Assembly: GCA_026401035.1 (NCBI GenBank)
Contig: JAPLNR010000060.1
Location: forward strand, 62,001 to 126,000
Direction of reading: 5' to 3'
Source of the DNA: Planctomycetia bacterium
Lineage (GTDB): Bacteria > Planctomycetota > Planctomycetia > Pirellulales > UBA1268
DNA length: 64,000 nucleotides
Shown here: positions 30,785 to 38,419 of the stretch, in pieces
Position numbering within the stretch: the stretch's first letter is position 1
Layout of the letters: each line of letters starts with the position of its first letter
Position numbers and translations under genes: made by a program
The notes under the pieces: generated by a model
Told to the model about the DNA's origin: nothing
Seen by the model: only the letters and a program-made list of their open reading frames with translations
The model's database searches: none

Positions 30785-30798
30785 TGTACGCATGTACA
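30785..30798. promoter_or_regulatory. Candidate LexA-type operator (TGTAC-N4-GTACA)
   Basis: TGTACGCATGTACA has perfect 5-bp arms around four bases, 21 bp before the imuA start. The core GTAC-N4-GTAC is like the LexA site reported for cyanobacteria and unlike the GAAC-N4-GTTC or CTGT-N8-ACAG forms. It overlaps the -10 region of the predicted imuA promoter, the position expected for repression. A one-mismatch relative (TGTAC-N4-GTCCA) is upstream of recA at 47732. Confidence 0.6.
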
Positions 30799-30824
30799 GT
30801 ATTCACTGGTGCCCCGACTGTCAA
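30796..30824 (-). promoter_or_regulatory. imuA promoter, sigma-70 type
   Basis: On the minus strand TTGACA (30824-30819) and TACTGT (30801-30796) are separated by exactly 17 bp, 31 bp before the imuA start. The -35 is a consensus match and the -10 keeps the key T, A and final T. The LexA-like palindrome overlaps the -10. Confidence 0.6.
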
Positions 30825-30862
30825 CCACCTCTTTCCGACGACGGATCGCCGGTGTTCCTACA

Positions 30863-31993
30863 ATGCAGCCCATGCCCAAGACACTTTTCGCCGTCGCCCT
30901 CGCCGCGTGCCTCGCGGGCGACGCCTCGATCGACGCCCGCTGTCCAGCCGCGGAACCCACGCCCCCCGCCGGCTTCGAGCCCCTGTTCCGCGAACTCGCG
31001 CCCGAGGTCTTCGCCCGCATCGACGTGACCCCAAAGCATTACCGGCAGATCGAGCCCTCCCTCCACCACCTCGCCGGCCGGCACGCCGACAGCATCCTGC
31101 CACTTTCCAGGCGCCAGCAGATCGACGTGTTCGTGAACCTCGCCCGCTTCATCGACACCAAGCGCAATGCCACGGGCGACACCGTCGTGATCGGACCAGG
31201 CCGCGACATGATCGGGCTGCTCGATCCGGCCCGCGGCCTCGACCCCAAGGAGATCACGGCCCTCGCCACTGGCTACGGTGCCACGGCGACGATCTTCAAA
31301 CAGCTGGAATCCGGCCAGACGATCCGACAGGTGGCGGATGCCTTTCTCGGCGCCGCGGGCAAAGCCGCCGCCTCAGGCAGACCCACGACGATCGTGGTCC
31401 TCGGGCACGGCGCTCCCGAGGAGATCCAGAGCTATTCGATCTCGTTCCAGCGGCTCGCCGATGCGTTTATCACCGGCGCAACACAACCGGCAGACGTGAA
31501 CAAAGGCCCGCCCCAACCGGTCGATCTCGGCCACATCGTCCTCGTCTGCGACGACTGCTACAGCGCCGACTTTCTCATCAATCTGGCCGCTGCGATCGAA
31601 GCCGAGTGCCGCATGCGAAACCTGCCGTTGGCCGCGCTGCCCGTCTGTATCGCCGGCACCAATCGCGACCGCGTCGGCCACGCCGACTTCGGCGAGAAAT
31701 TCGTGCCCCACTTCTGGAAGGACGTGATCGAGCTGTTCTACGTGCGACGGCCGCGGCCGGAGCAGGTGACGCTCCGCGACTTCTTCGAGAAGGTCGACAA
31801 CATGATGTATGGCTACGGCCGGGCACCGCAGGTCGACGGAAATGGTGCCATCACCTACCGGCTCGTCGATCCAGAACTCTGTCAGGATCCCGTCGTCTTC
31901 GTGCCGCTCGACGACAAGGATCTGGCCACGCTGCGGACGATACTCGGACTCCCGGCCGATACCCCGCTGCCACGGCTTTTGGACGTCGGCTGA
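30863..31993 (+). CDS. Predicted secreted caspase-like (clan CD) cysteine peptidase
   Basis: A 376-residue protein with an N-terminal signal peptide (MPKTLFAVALAACLAG, probably cleaved near ARCPAAEP; an ATG nine bases later is equally possible). The core looks like the caspase/legumain fold. A helix (TIRQVADAFLGAAGK) is followed by strand TTIVVLGHGAP with His182, and 50 residues later strand HIVLVCDDCYSADF with Cys232; this His-Gly and Asp-Asp-Cys-Tyr-Ser pairing is the dyad pattern of clan CD. LPVCIAGTNRDRVGHADFGE would be the next strand and specificity loop. No assignment to C13 or C14 is attempted. It is divergent from the SOS operon imuA-imuB-dnaE2 with about 100 bp between the starts. 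Confidence 0.6.
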   Translation: MQPMPKTLFAVALAACLAGDASIDARCPAAEPTPPAGFEPLFRELAPEVFARIDVTPKHYRQIEPSLHHLAGRHADSILPLSRRQQIDVFVNLARFIDTKRNATGDTVVIGPGRDMIGLLDPARGLDPKEITALATGYGATATIFKQLESGQTIRQVADAFLGAAGKAAASGRPTTIVVLGHGAPEEIQSYSISFQRLADAFITGATQPADVNKGPPQPVDLGHIVLVCDDCYSADFLINLAAAIEAECRMRNLPLAALPVCIAGTNRDRVGHADFGEKFVPHFWKDVIELFYVRRPRPEQVTLRDFFEKVDNMMYGYGRAPQVDGNGAITYRLVDPELCQDPVVFVPLDDKDLATLRTILGLPADTPLPRLLDVG

Positions 31994-32009
31994 CCGACAA
32001 ACCCGTCGC

Positions 32010-33698
32010 TCACGCCTTGTAGCGGTCGCGATTCACGTCGGGCTTTACACCCTCCGGCGTCTCGTCGCTGGCGATATCAAACCATTCCGGCTTGAACTCG
32101 ATTCGCGACTGCGTCGTCGGGTTGGCCAGCGCGATGTTGCTCACCAGGGCGATCACGGCGTCGGCGATCGCCACGTCCGGCTTGCAACGCGGCTGGTTCT
32201 CCGGCGAGGGATTGCGGATGCACCAGGCCCAGTGCTCCATCTCCTCGGTGTAGCCGCGGGAGGGGGGCGCTGCTGCCGCGCCGCCGGGGCCGCTGGCCGC
32301 ATAGCCACCACCACCGCCGCCGCTCTCCGTCGTGTCGAGCGTCGGTGTGCCGTCTTTCGCCTTGCCCACGGTCACGCGGGTGTCCTTTGCCGAATCCTTG
32401 TAGAGCATCACGTCCTGCTCCTGCTCGAGCACGAGCGTGCCCTTCGTGCCCAGCACCACCTCGCCATACCCGCCGAATCCATTGCCGTTGATCGACGAGT
32501 AGGTGACGACGATCTTTTTATTCTTGTCTTCGGCGTAACCCGGGGCCGGATACTCGTACATGCAATAGACGTGGTCGTCGATCTCGCGGTCGGCCGGGAA
32601 GAGGCTGCGATTGCCCACGGCGGTCACCGTCAGGGGCTTCACCTTCTTGCCCTCGCCGTGCATGGCCGACACAAAGATGCCGGCCGCGTCGAGCTGGTGG
32701 CTGCCGAGCTCCGCCATCAGGCCGCCGCCGGTGCGATTCCAGAGCCGCCAGCGAATCAACTCCTCCATCGGCGACCGCGCCGAGCCGTCGGGCAACGTCA
32801 TCTGCGTGTAGCCATGCTTCGCGGCATCGATGGCGGTGTCGGCGATCTGGGCGTCGAGCTGAGCGATCTTCTTCGTCAGGCCGTCGATGTCCGCAGGCTT
32901 GGCTGTTTCCAGATCTTTCTTCCAGCCCATGAGCCGCTTGGCCAGCGACTCGTCATCAGGCAGCGGGGGCTTCCACGAATCCTTGCCGGGAAGGTTGCCG
33001 CGGTGCCACTGGGCGCGGATCGAATGCAGCTCGCCGAGGAGGCGGGCCTTGCCGATCGTGTGGACGGCATTGTCGTACAAGATGCTGTAGTGCCGCTGGT
33101 GGCCGGTGGCGAGGATTTTCCCCGCTTCCTTGGCGACGCGGCCCATCTCCTTGCACTCGTGGATGCTGTGCCCCATGAGCTTCTCGGTCAGCACATGCTT
33201 CCCGGCCCGCATCGCCTTGATCGATGCCTCGGCATGCAGGTGGAGCGGCAGGGCGATGATCACAGCCTCGATGTTCTTGTCGGCGAGCAGATCCTCGTAG
33301 GCCTGATAGACCTTCACCTGCTTGCGGGCCGCGTCTTCGGTCGACCATTTATATTTGGACATCAATCCGGGCCGCGCAGTCAGCGCACTGGCGCTCGAGA
33401 CATCTCCGTGGAAACCACGAAAAATGTTGTAGGGGCGGATGTCGGCGATGCCAACGACGTTGAGATAGTCGGGATTGTGGGCCCCGATGAGCACGCTGCC
33501 TTCGTCGCCCGTGCCGAGCACGCCGACCCGCAGCGGGTTGCCCACGCTCTTGCCATACCCGAAGTAGAGGGAACCGAGGCCGGCGCCCGTGGCCAGTCCG
33601 GCGGCGAGCGTCCCCGTGAGGAAGTCGCGCCGGGTCACGCCGACCACGTCCGTGAAATTATCCTTGCCGACCCACTTCTGAGCTTCCGTCAGGTTCAT
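32010..33698 (-). CDS. Gfo/Idh/MocA-family oxidoreductase, Tat-exported
   Basis: NAD(P)-dependent sugar or cyclitol dehydrogenase family member. The 562-residue protein starts MNLTEAQKWVGKDNF, overlapping the stop of the DoxX gene (ATGA). A twin-arginine signal TRRDFLTGTLAAGLATGAG lies at residues 22-40, so it is probably folded with its cofactor and exported. The Rossmann entry is LRVGVLGTGDEGSVL; the family motif with Lys is HVLTEKLMGHSIHECKEM and RHYSILYDNAV follows. A Gly-rich insert lies near residues 470-490. Such Tat-exported relatives are numerous in planctomycetes. The substrate cannot be told. Confidence 0.9.
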   Translation of the reverse strand: MNLTEAQKWVGKDNFTDVVGVTRRDFLTGTLAAGLATGAGLGSLYFGYGKSVGNPLRVGVLGTGDEGSVLIGAHNPDYLNVVGIADIRPYNIFRGFHGDVSSASALTARPGLMSKYKWSTEDAARKQVKVYQAYEDLLADKNIEAVIIALPLHLHAEASIKAMRAGKHVLTEKLMGHSIHECKEMGRVAKEAGKILATGHQRHYSILYDNAVHTIGKARLLGELHSIRAQWHRGNLPGKDSWKPPLPDDESLAKRLMGWKKDLETAKPADIDGLTKKIAQLDAQIADTAIDAAKHGYTQMTLPDGSARSPMEELIRWRLWNRTGGGLMAELGSHQLDAAGIFVSAMHGEGKKVKPLTVTAVGNRSLFPADREIDDHVYCMYEYPAPGYAEDKNKKIVVTYSSINGNGFGGYGEVVLGTKGTLVLEQEQDVMLYKDSAKDTRVTVGKAKDGTPTLDTTESGGGGGGYAASGPGGAAAAPPSRGYTEEMEHWAWCIRNPSPENQPRCKPDVAIADAVIALVSNIALANPTTQSRIEFKPEWFDIASDETPEGVKPDVNRDRYKA

Positions 33699-34636
33699 CG
33701 GGGCACCTCTTTGGCAGTGGCCGCACAACATCCGGCCCAGGGACAGTAGGAACGCAGGAAATAATCGAGGCCGCTCCAGCCGCCAATCGGCAGGCTGGCG
33801 ATCACGAGCAACGCGGCCAACTCCACCCATTGATCATAGGTTGGCTGTGCACCCGCAACCCAGAAGGGCTGCGAGGCGATCACGCTCGCCAGAAAACAGG
33901 CGCCGCCGATGGCATTGAATTTTGTCAGCAGGCCGATGACCAGGCACGCCCCGATCGTGAGCAACGACCAGCTCACGAACCGGTCGGCTTTCCAGAGGGG
34001 CGTGGCGCCGGCTGCGGCGGAAGCCTGTGACTGCTCGGCGGCAGAAAGGCCGGCGTCCCACTCGACGGCGAGCTTCGTGCCGATCGCCGCAGCGTCCTTC
34101 ATCCAGCCGGCCGCCTGACCGGCAAGCTCCCGACGCTTCTTGGCAACGCGATCGCGGGCAAATGGAATCTGCGCGGAAGCCGGCGTCTGCTTCAAGACCG
34201 CAAACCGCTGCATTTCCAGACGGTAACTGGCAAGCTCCTCCTCGATTCCGGCGACATAGGCCTCGAGTTCCGCCGCGGCCGCCGCCAACTGTTCCTCGGC
34301 CTTGGCCGTGGCCTGGGCATCGAGCGGCACGAGCCTGCTCCGCTCGACGAGCAGACGGCGCCAAGAACCGACCACCGAGTCCTTCCAGGCAGCAGCCGCC
34401 TCGGCCGCCGGCCGGGCATCCACGGCGCCAAGGGTGCCCGACCAATCGCCGGTCTGCGGCAGGCCATCCCGATAGAGGTCGGCCCAGGGCCCGACAGCCG
34501 CCTGCCGGAAGCCCGCGCTCGACCAGTCGGGATCCCGCAGGTGTCCCAGGCCCTCGAGAAAAAAATGCAACCCGACCACGGTGCGCAAGAAGGCCAGAGC
34601 CGCCAGGGCCAGAAGCGTTGATCGCATCGTGTTCAT
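33695..34636 (-). CDS. DoxX-like membrane protein with coiled-coil insert
   Basis: A 313-residue membrane protein of the DoxX type. The first hydrophobic helix (STLLALAALAFLRTVVGLHFF, about 6-26) is followed by FLEGLGHL. The other helices come late: SWSLLTIGACLVIGLLTKF (about 218-237), ACFLASVIASQPFW and LAALLVIASLPIGGW. Between residues 30 and 210 lies a long soluble insert. It contains Ala/Glu-rich helices (AEEQLAAAAAELEAYVAGIEEE) that look like a coiled coil. The gene is translationally coupled to the Tat-exported oxidoreductase, so the two may work together in the periplasm. The function is unknown. Confidence 0.78.
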   Translation of the reverse strand: MNTMRSTLLALAALAFLRTVVGLHFFLEGLGHLRDPDWSSAGFRQAAVGPWADLYRDGLPQTGDWSGTLGAVDARPAAEAAAAWKDSVVGSWRRLLVERSRLVPLDAQATAKAEEQLAAAAAELEAYVAGIEEELASYRLEMQRFAVLKQTPASAQIPFARDRVAKKRRELAGQAAGWMKDAAAIGTKLAVEWDAGLSAAEQSQASAAAGATPLWKADRFVSWSLLTIGACLVIGLLTKFNAIGGACFLASVIASQPFWVAGAQPTYDQWVELAALLVIASLPIGGWSGLDYFLRSYCPWAGCCAATAKEVPR

Positions 34637-34680
34637 CGCCAGTGGGGAGCACGGGCCGGACCGCCCGCGTGAATGACTTC

Positions 34681-34705
34681 GTTCAATTACCTGAGACTAT
34701 TGAAC
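34681..34705. promoter_or_regulatory. Inverted repeat GTTCAAT-N11-ATTGAAC
   Basis: A perfect 7-bp inverted repeat with an 11-bp spacer lies in the 221-bp divergent region between the DoxX gene (minus) and the hydroxyacid dehydrogenase (plus), 45 bp upstream of the DoxX start. The arm and spacer lengths suit a dimeric repressor such as GntR or LacI relatives. No regulator gene is adjacent. Confidence 0.4.
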
Positions 34706-34857
34706 CATGAAATGCCTCGACAGCAAGGTCTTTTTGGTTTTTGAATTTCCGGCGCGGCTTTTTGTCAGCAGCGCGACGATCTCCCGACCCCCTCTGTTTC
34801 GGTGGGTGCCGTTGAACCGGCTTGTCAACTTCTTCCCGTTCCTGCGAGAAATCCGGT

Positions 34858-35829
34858 ATGCGAATCGTCCTCTGCTATCCCGCCGAACCCCAGCATGTCC
34901 GCCAGATCCAGGCAGTGGCCCCTGAAGCGACGCTGATCGATGCCGGTCAGGAGCGGGTCGCGGAAGAACTTCCCACGGCCGACATTTTTTGCGGGCACCC
35001 CAAGGTGCCGGTGCCTTGGGACAGGGTCGTGGCCGGGGGACGGCTGCGTTGGATCCAGTCGTCCGCGGCCGGCCTCGACCATTGCCTCGTGCCAGCGGTG
35101 GTCGCATCAGACATCATCGTCACGAGCGCCTCAGGCGTGCTCGCCGACCAGGTGGCTGAACATGCCCTCGGCCTGGCAATCGCCTGCACTCGGCGACTGC
35201 CGCTCTTTCTCGGACAGCAGGCGCGGCGGGAATTCGTCCGCCAACCCACCCGCGATCTCACCGACGCCACGGTGGGCATCGTGGGGCTCGGCGGCAACGG
35301 CCGCCGGCTCGTTGAAGTGCTCGCCCCGTTCCGTCCTCGAATTCTCGCCACCGACTGGTTTCCGATCCGGAAGCCGCCCGCGGTCGAGTTCCTCGGCCCC
35401 CCCGAGTCCCTGCCAACCGTCCTCGAGCAATCCGACGTCCTCTTTCTGTGCCCGCCGCTCACGCGGCAGACCCGAAACATGATCGACGCGGCGGCGCTGG
35501 CCCAGATGAAACGCGGCGCGATCCTGGTCAATGTGGGCCGTGGCCCACTCGTCGTCGAAGACGCGCTCGTCGACGCGCTCGAGAGCGGCCATCTCGATTC
35601 CGCCGCGCTCGACGTCACCCCCGAGGAACCCCCCGCGGCTTCGAGCCGGCTCTGGGCTGCCCCACGGCTCATCATCACGCCGCACGTTGCCGGGCAGTCC
35701 GCCCGCCGAATTGATGCAATGACCGACTTTTTCTGCGACAATCTCCGACGGCATTTCGCCGGACTCCCGCTCCGTAATCTCGTCGACAAGCGACTTGGCT
35801 TTCCCGAGCCGCCCAAGGATTTGTCTTGA
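34858..35829 (+). CDS. D-2-hydroxyacid dehydrogenase
   Basis: NAD-dependent enzyme of the D-isomer-specific 2-hydroxyacid dehydrogenase family. The protein has 323 residues from MRIVLCYPAEPQHV. The NAD-binding fold shows VGIVGLGGNGRRL near residue 141. The catalytic residues are seen in order: Arg in NVGRGPLVV, Glu in DVTPEEPPA and His in IITPHVAGQS. A substrate cannot be told between glyoxylate/hydroxypyruvate and others; the family is also found in phosphoglycerate metabolism, but the ACT domain of SerA is absent. The stop overlaps the TTG start of the kinase gene by four bases. Confidence 0.92.
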   Translation: MRIVLCYPAEPQHVRQIQAVAPEATLIDAGQERVAEELPTADIFCGHPKVPVPWDRVVAGGRLRWIQSSAAGLDHCLVPAVVASDIIVTSASGVLADQVAEHALGLAIACTRRLPLFLGQQARREFVRQPTRDLTDATVGIVGLGGNGRRLVEVLAPFRPRILATDWFPIRKPPAVEFLGPPESLPTVLEQSDVLFLCPPLTRQTRNMIDAAALAQMKRGAILVNVGRGPLVVEDALVDALESGHLDSAALDVTPEEPPAASSRLWAAPRLIITPHVAGQSARRIDAMTDFFCDNLRRHFAGLPLRNLVDKRLGFPEPPKDLS

Positions 35830-36971
35830 ATCAACAGGCATCGGACGACGACCAGCACAGGCTCTCGATGACAACGACGCTCTATCAGGAAGGACGACCG
35901 ACCATCTCGGTGGCGGGGGAGGCGGGCAGCCGCTGCCCCGAGGAACTACTCTCCCGGTACGGTGAGATCGTCGAGGGTGGCCGCCTTAATTGGACCGAAT
36001 ACCACCACCTCACCCGGCGGCTCGGCGCAGGGGGGCAGGGAGTCGTCTTCCTCACGACCCGCCGGGGCTCGGACGGTTTTACGCTGCCCGTCGCGCTCAA
36101 GATCTTTTCACCCGAGCGCTACGACTCGGAGCCGCTCTACGACGAGGCCATGGCGCGGATTGCCAAGGTCTCGGCCCGCGTCGCGCAAATCCAGCACGAC
36201 AACCTGCTCGACGTTCAGAATTTCGTCGAACAACGGCGCATCCGCGTGATGGAGATGGAGTGGATCGACGGCTACGACCTGTCGCGACTCCTCGCCCCGG
36301 AACTGCTCGCCCGCACCCGCGCCAGCGTCAGCGACGAGCGTTGGCGGTACCTCAACAACGTGATCGTGACGGCCGGGCCGCAACAGTCGAGGCTCAAGCC
36401 TGGCGTGGCGATCGCGATCGTGCGGGAGTGCCTGGCGGCGCTCGCCGCGCTGCACCGCGACGGCATCGTGCATGGCGACATCAAAAGCTCCAACATCATG
36501 GTCAAGCGCACGGGCAATGCGAAGATCATCGACATCGGTTCGGCGCTCGCCCTCGACGACATCCCCCCCAACCGTACCTGCACCCCCTCCTATGCGGCGC
36601 CGGAGGTACTCGAGGGCCGGGAAAACACTCCGCGTTCCGATCTGGCAAGCCTCGGCTACGTGCTCATCGAGATGCTGTCCGGCCAGCCTCCCTTCGCCGG
36701 GCTGCAGTCATACCGCGACCTGCTGGAGGCGAAGCGTTCGCTCGTCCATCGGCTGCCGCAGTTGCTCCCGTCCGAGGTGGCCTGCAACGAACTGCTGATG
36801 AACTTCTGCCGCGGCATGATCGCCGCCGATCCAACGCGTCGTTTTCTAAGCGCCGAAGACGCCGATCTCGTGAAGGAGGGGGCGGCGAGCTTCCACCGTC
36901 AGCTGATCGTCGGTGGTCTGGCGAGCGAATACGAAAACGAAATCCGCGCCTGGCTGGAAGAACTGGATTAG
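35826..36971 (+). CDS. Cytoplasmic Ser/Thr protein kinase
   Basis: A 381-residue eukaryotic-like kinase with no transmembrane helix. It starts at TTG after AAGGA with a six-base spacer, overlapping the previous stop as TTGA; an ATG at 35868 is the alternative. The glycine loop is RRLGAGGQGVVFL, the ATP Lys is in VALKIFSP, the catalytic loop is HGDIKSSNIMV and the metal site is IIDIGSA rather than DFG. YAAPEVLEG and DLASLGYVLIEML match subdomains VIII and IX. The HGDIK form of the loop still has the catalytic Asp, so activity is expected. Coupling to the dehydrogenase suggests a related physiological role, but none is known. Confidence 0.9.
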   Translation: MNQQASDDDQHRLSMTTTLYQEGRPTISVAGEAGSRCPEELLSRYGEIVEGGRLNWTEYHHLTRRLGAGGQGVVFLTTRRGSDGFTLPVALKIFSPERYDSEPLYDEAMARIAKVSARVAQIQHDNLLDVQNFVEQRRIRVMEMEWIDGYDLSRLLAPELLARTRASVSDERWRYLNNVIVTAGPQQSRLKPGVAIAIVRECLAALAALHRDGIVHGDIKSSNIMVKRTGNAKIIDIGSALALDDIPPNRTCTPSYAAPEVLEGRENTPRSDLASLGYVLIEMLSGQPPFAGLQSYRDLLEAKRSLVHRLPQLLPSEVACNELLMNFCRGMIAADPTRRFLSAEDADLVKEGAASFHRQLIVGGLASEYENEIRAWLEELD

Positions 36972-37004
36972 GTTCACGCCGCCGCAGATCGCGTGCCGAA
37001 CAGG

Positions 37005-37235
37005 AGTGTGACAGGCTGAAGCCTGTCACACTTTCCGCGTCAGGCCCGGAGGGCCGGGTTTGCACCAGCAACCGGAGGTTGCCAAGAAAATAACGGCAGG
37101 ATGCCGTTATTTGCATGAAGCAGTCGTCTGAGGAGGCGGTCGGCGGAAGCTCGACGAGCGTCTGCATTTTCGACCTTCTGAGGTCAGCAGCTCCACAGGT
37201 CGTCAGCGGAAACAACTGTGCCGGCCCGAGGCCGG
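37005..37235. repeat. Array of six small hairpins
   Basis: The gene-free stretch after the kinase holds successive inverted repeats with short loops: 37005-37032 (12-bp stem, loop TGAA), 37043-37055 (5 bp, GGA), 37068-37082 (6 bp, GGA), 37088-37112 (11 bp, GGA), 37172-37185 (5 bp, TCTG) and 37221-37235 (6 bp, CGA). The first is followed by a short T-rich run and may end the kinase transcript. The sequences of the stems differ while the loops are nearly constant, which is unusual. The last two hairpins lie inside repeat copy B. Confidence 0.6.
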
Positions 37236-37282
37236 AAGTGCAGCGTGAAGGACGACTTCTGCCGCCGGCGACCAATGCGGGT
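37140..37282 (-). repeat. Intergenic repeat element, copy B
   Basis: Second copy of the element at 24777-24896. Block 1 is 37140-37172 and block 2 37254-37282; the intervening 81 bp carry two hairpins and are not alike between copies. Block 2 touches the stop codon of the short-chain dehydrogenase gene, so as in copy A the element lies directly 3' of a minus-strand gene in the same orientation. Confidence 0.6.
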
Positions 37283-38091
37283 CAGCGCAGGCGCCGGTAA
37301 ACCATGCGAATGAGCGCGGTGGTGGCCCGTGGCGCGAGCCGCTTGAGCCGCCAGAGCCAGCGGGCGCGGGTGCCGACGACGACATACCGCCGGTTCCGCT
37401 CCACGGCCTGGAGAACCCGCCGGGCGACCTTCTCCGACGACCAGCGGGCGGCCACCATGCGGCGCTGCGCCTCCCGCGACTCCACTGCCGAGGAAAAGTG
37501 CCAGCTGTCGAGCAGGCCGGAGCGGAAGAAGCCGGGACAGACGACCGTCACACCCGGCCGCCGCGGGCCGCATTCGGCGGCGATCGCTTCGGAAAGCGCA
37601 ATCACGCCCGCCTTGCTGGCCGAATAGGCCCCCATCGACGGCGGCGCGAGGATTCCCGCGATCGAAGCGACATTCACGAGGTGCGACCGCCCGGGATGCT
37701 CGCGCAGCCAGGGGAGAAACGTCTCGCAGCCGATGGCCGTGCCAATGAGATTCGTGTCGATCACCCGCCGCCACTGCAGTTCGGGTAGGCGTCCAACCTC
37801 CCCCGTGGCACCGACCCCGGCGGAGTTGACGAGCAGATCGAGCGCTGGCCAGTCGCCGCGGAGTCGGTCGTGAAGTTCGCGCCAGGCCGACCCGTCCCGC
37901 ACGTCGAACGGCGCCACGATCGCATTGCCCCCCTGAGCCCGTGCGGCCGCGGCGATTTTTTCCAGTTGCCGTTCACCGTCGCCGGGAAGATCCACCAGCG
38001 CCAGCCGCCAGCCGGCCCGCGCCAGTTCCTCGGCGAGGGCCCGCCCCAGTCCGCTTGCAGCACCGGTCACGACCGCGGAAAAATACGTCAA
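37282..38091 (-). CDS. Short-chain dehydrogenase/reductase
   Basis: NAD(P)-dependent oxidoreductase of the classical SDR family, 269 residues. The cofactor motif is VVTGAASGLGRALAEEL (residues 7-23), the structural NSAGVGA near 89 and the active site Ser in NVASIAGI with YSASK near 158. The substrate region after PGFFRSGL has no recognisable signature. The Arg- and Trp-rich C-terminal 50 residues are basic and may contact membrane. No pathway context: the neighbours are a tRNA gene and an intergenic repeat. Confidence 0.9.
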   Translation of the reverse strand: MTYFSAVVTGAASGLGRALAEELARAGWRLALVDLPGDGERQLEKIAAAARAQGGNAIVAPFDVRDGSAWRELHDRLRGDWPALDLLVNSAGVGATGEVGRLPELQWRRVIDTNLIGTAIGCETFLPWLREHPGRSHLVNVASIAGILAPPSMGAYSASKAGVIALSEAIAAECGPRRPGVTVVCPGFFRSGLLDSWHFSSAVESREAQRRMVAARWSSEKVARRVLQAVERNRRYVVVGTRARWLWRLKRLAPRATTALIRMVYRRLR

Positions 38092-38148
38092 CGGGCAATC
38101 AACGCCGCAGAACGGCGCACGGAGGGAGAAAAACCCAGGGCGAGAAAG

Positions 38149-38222
38149 CGAGGGTGACGGGACTCGAACCCGCGGCCTCCAACGTGACAGGCTGGCGCTC
38201 TAACCAACTGAGCTACACCCCC
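38149..38222 (-). tRNA. tRNA-Asp (anticodon GTC)
   Basis: A 74-nt cloverleaf on the minus strand. The acceptor GGGGGTG pairs with CACCCTC (one G-T). The D arm is GCTC/GAGC, the anticodon stem CCAGC/GTTGG and its loop CTGTCAC gives anticodon GTC. The T arm is GCGGG-TTCGAGT-CCCGT. The discriminator is G, as expected for tRNA-Asp. No 3' CCA is encoded, so it must be added after transcription. Confidence 0.95.
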
Positions 38223-38393
38223 GTTTGATCGCCAGAGCAGACTCTGCCGATGACGGGCTACCGACTCGCAGCCCGAAAGTATATCTGTTTTCCACAACCA
38301 AGAAAGGGGCGTACCGAACGGCCACGACTGGCTGCAGTGAGGCACACTCTCCGCTTCCGGCCCCACGCCTCGTGGCAAAAAGGGGCTGACGGG

Positions 38394-38418
38394 GCTCGAG
38401 CCTCTCCCGAGCTCGAGC
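38394..38418 (-). terminator. Possible terminator after the TPR gene
   Basis: The self-complementary sequence GCTCGAG occurs twice around about 11 bases just past the stop of the minus-strand TPR gene, giving a short stem. A run of five T (minus strand) follows only 13 bases later, so it is a weak candidate. Confidence 0.3.
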
Positions 38419-38419
38419 G

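Noticed and set aside
37005-37282. CRISPR array
   Set aside because: The hairpin arms differ from each other, there are no equal spacers or repeats of constant length, and no cas genes are in the window.
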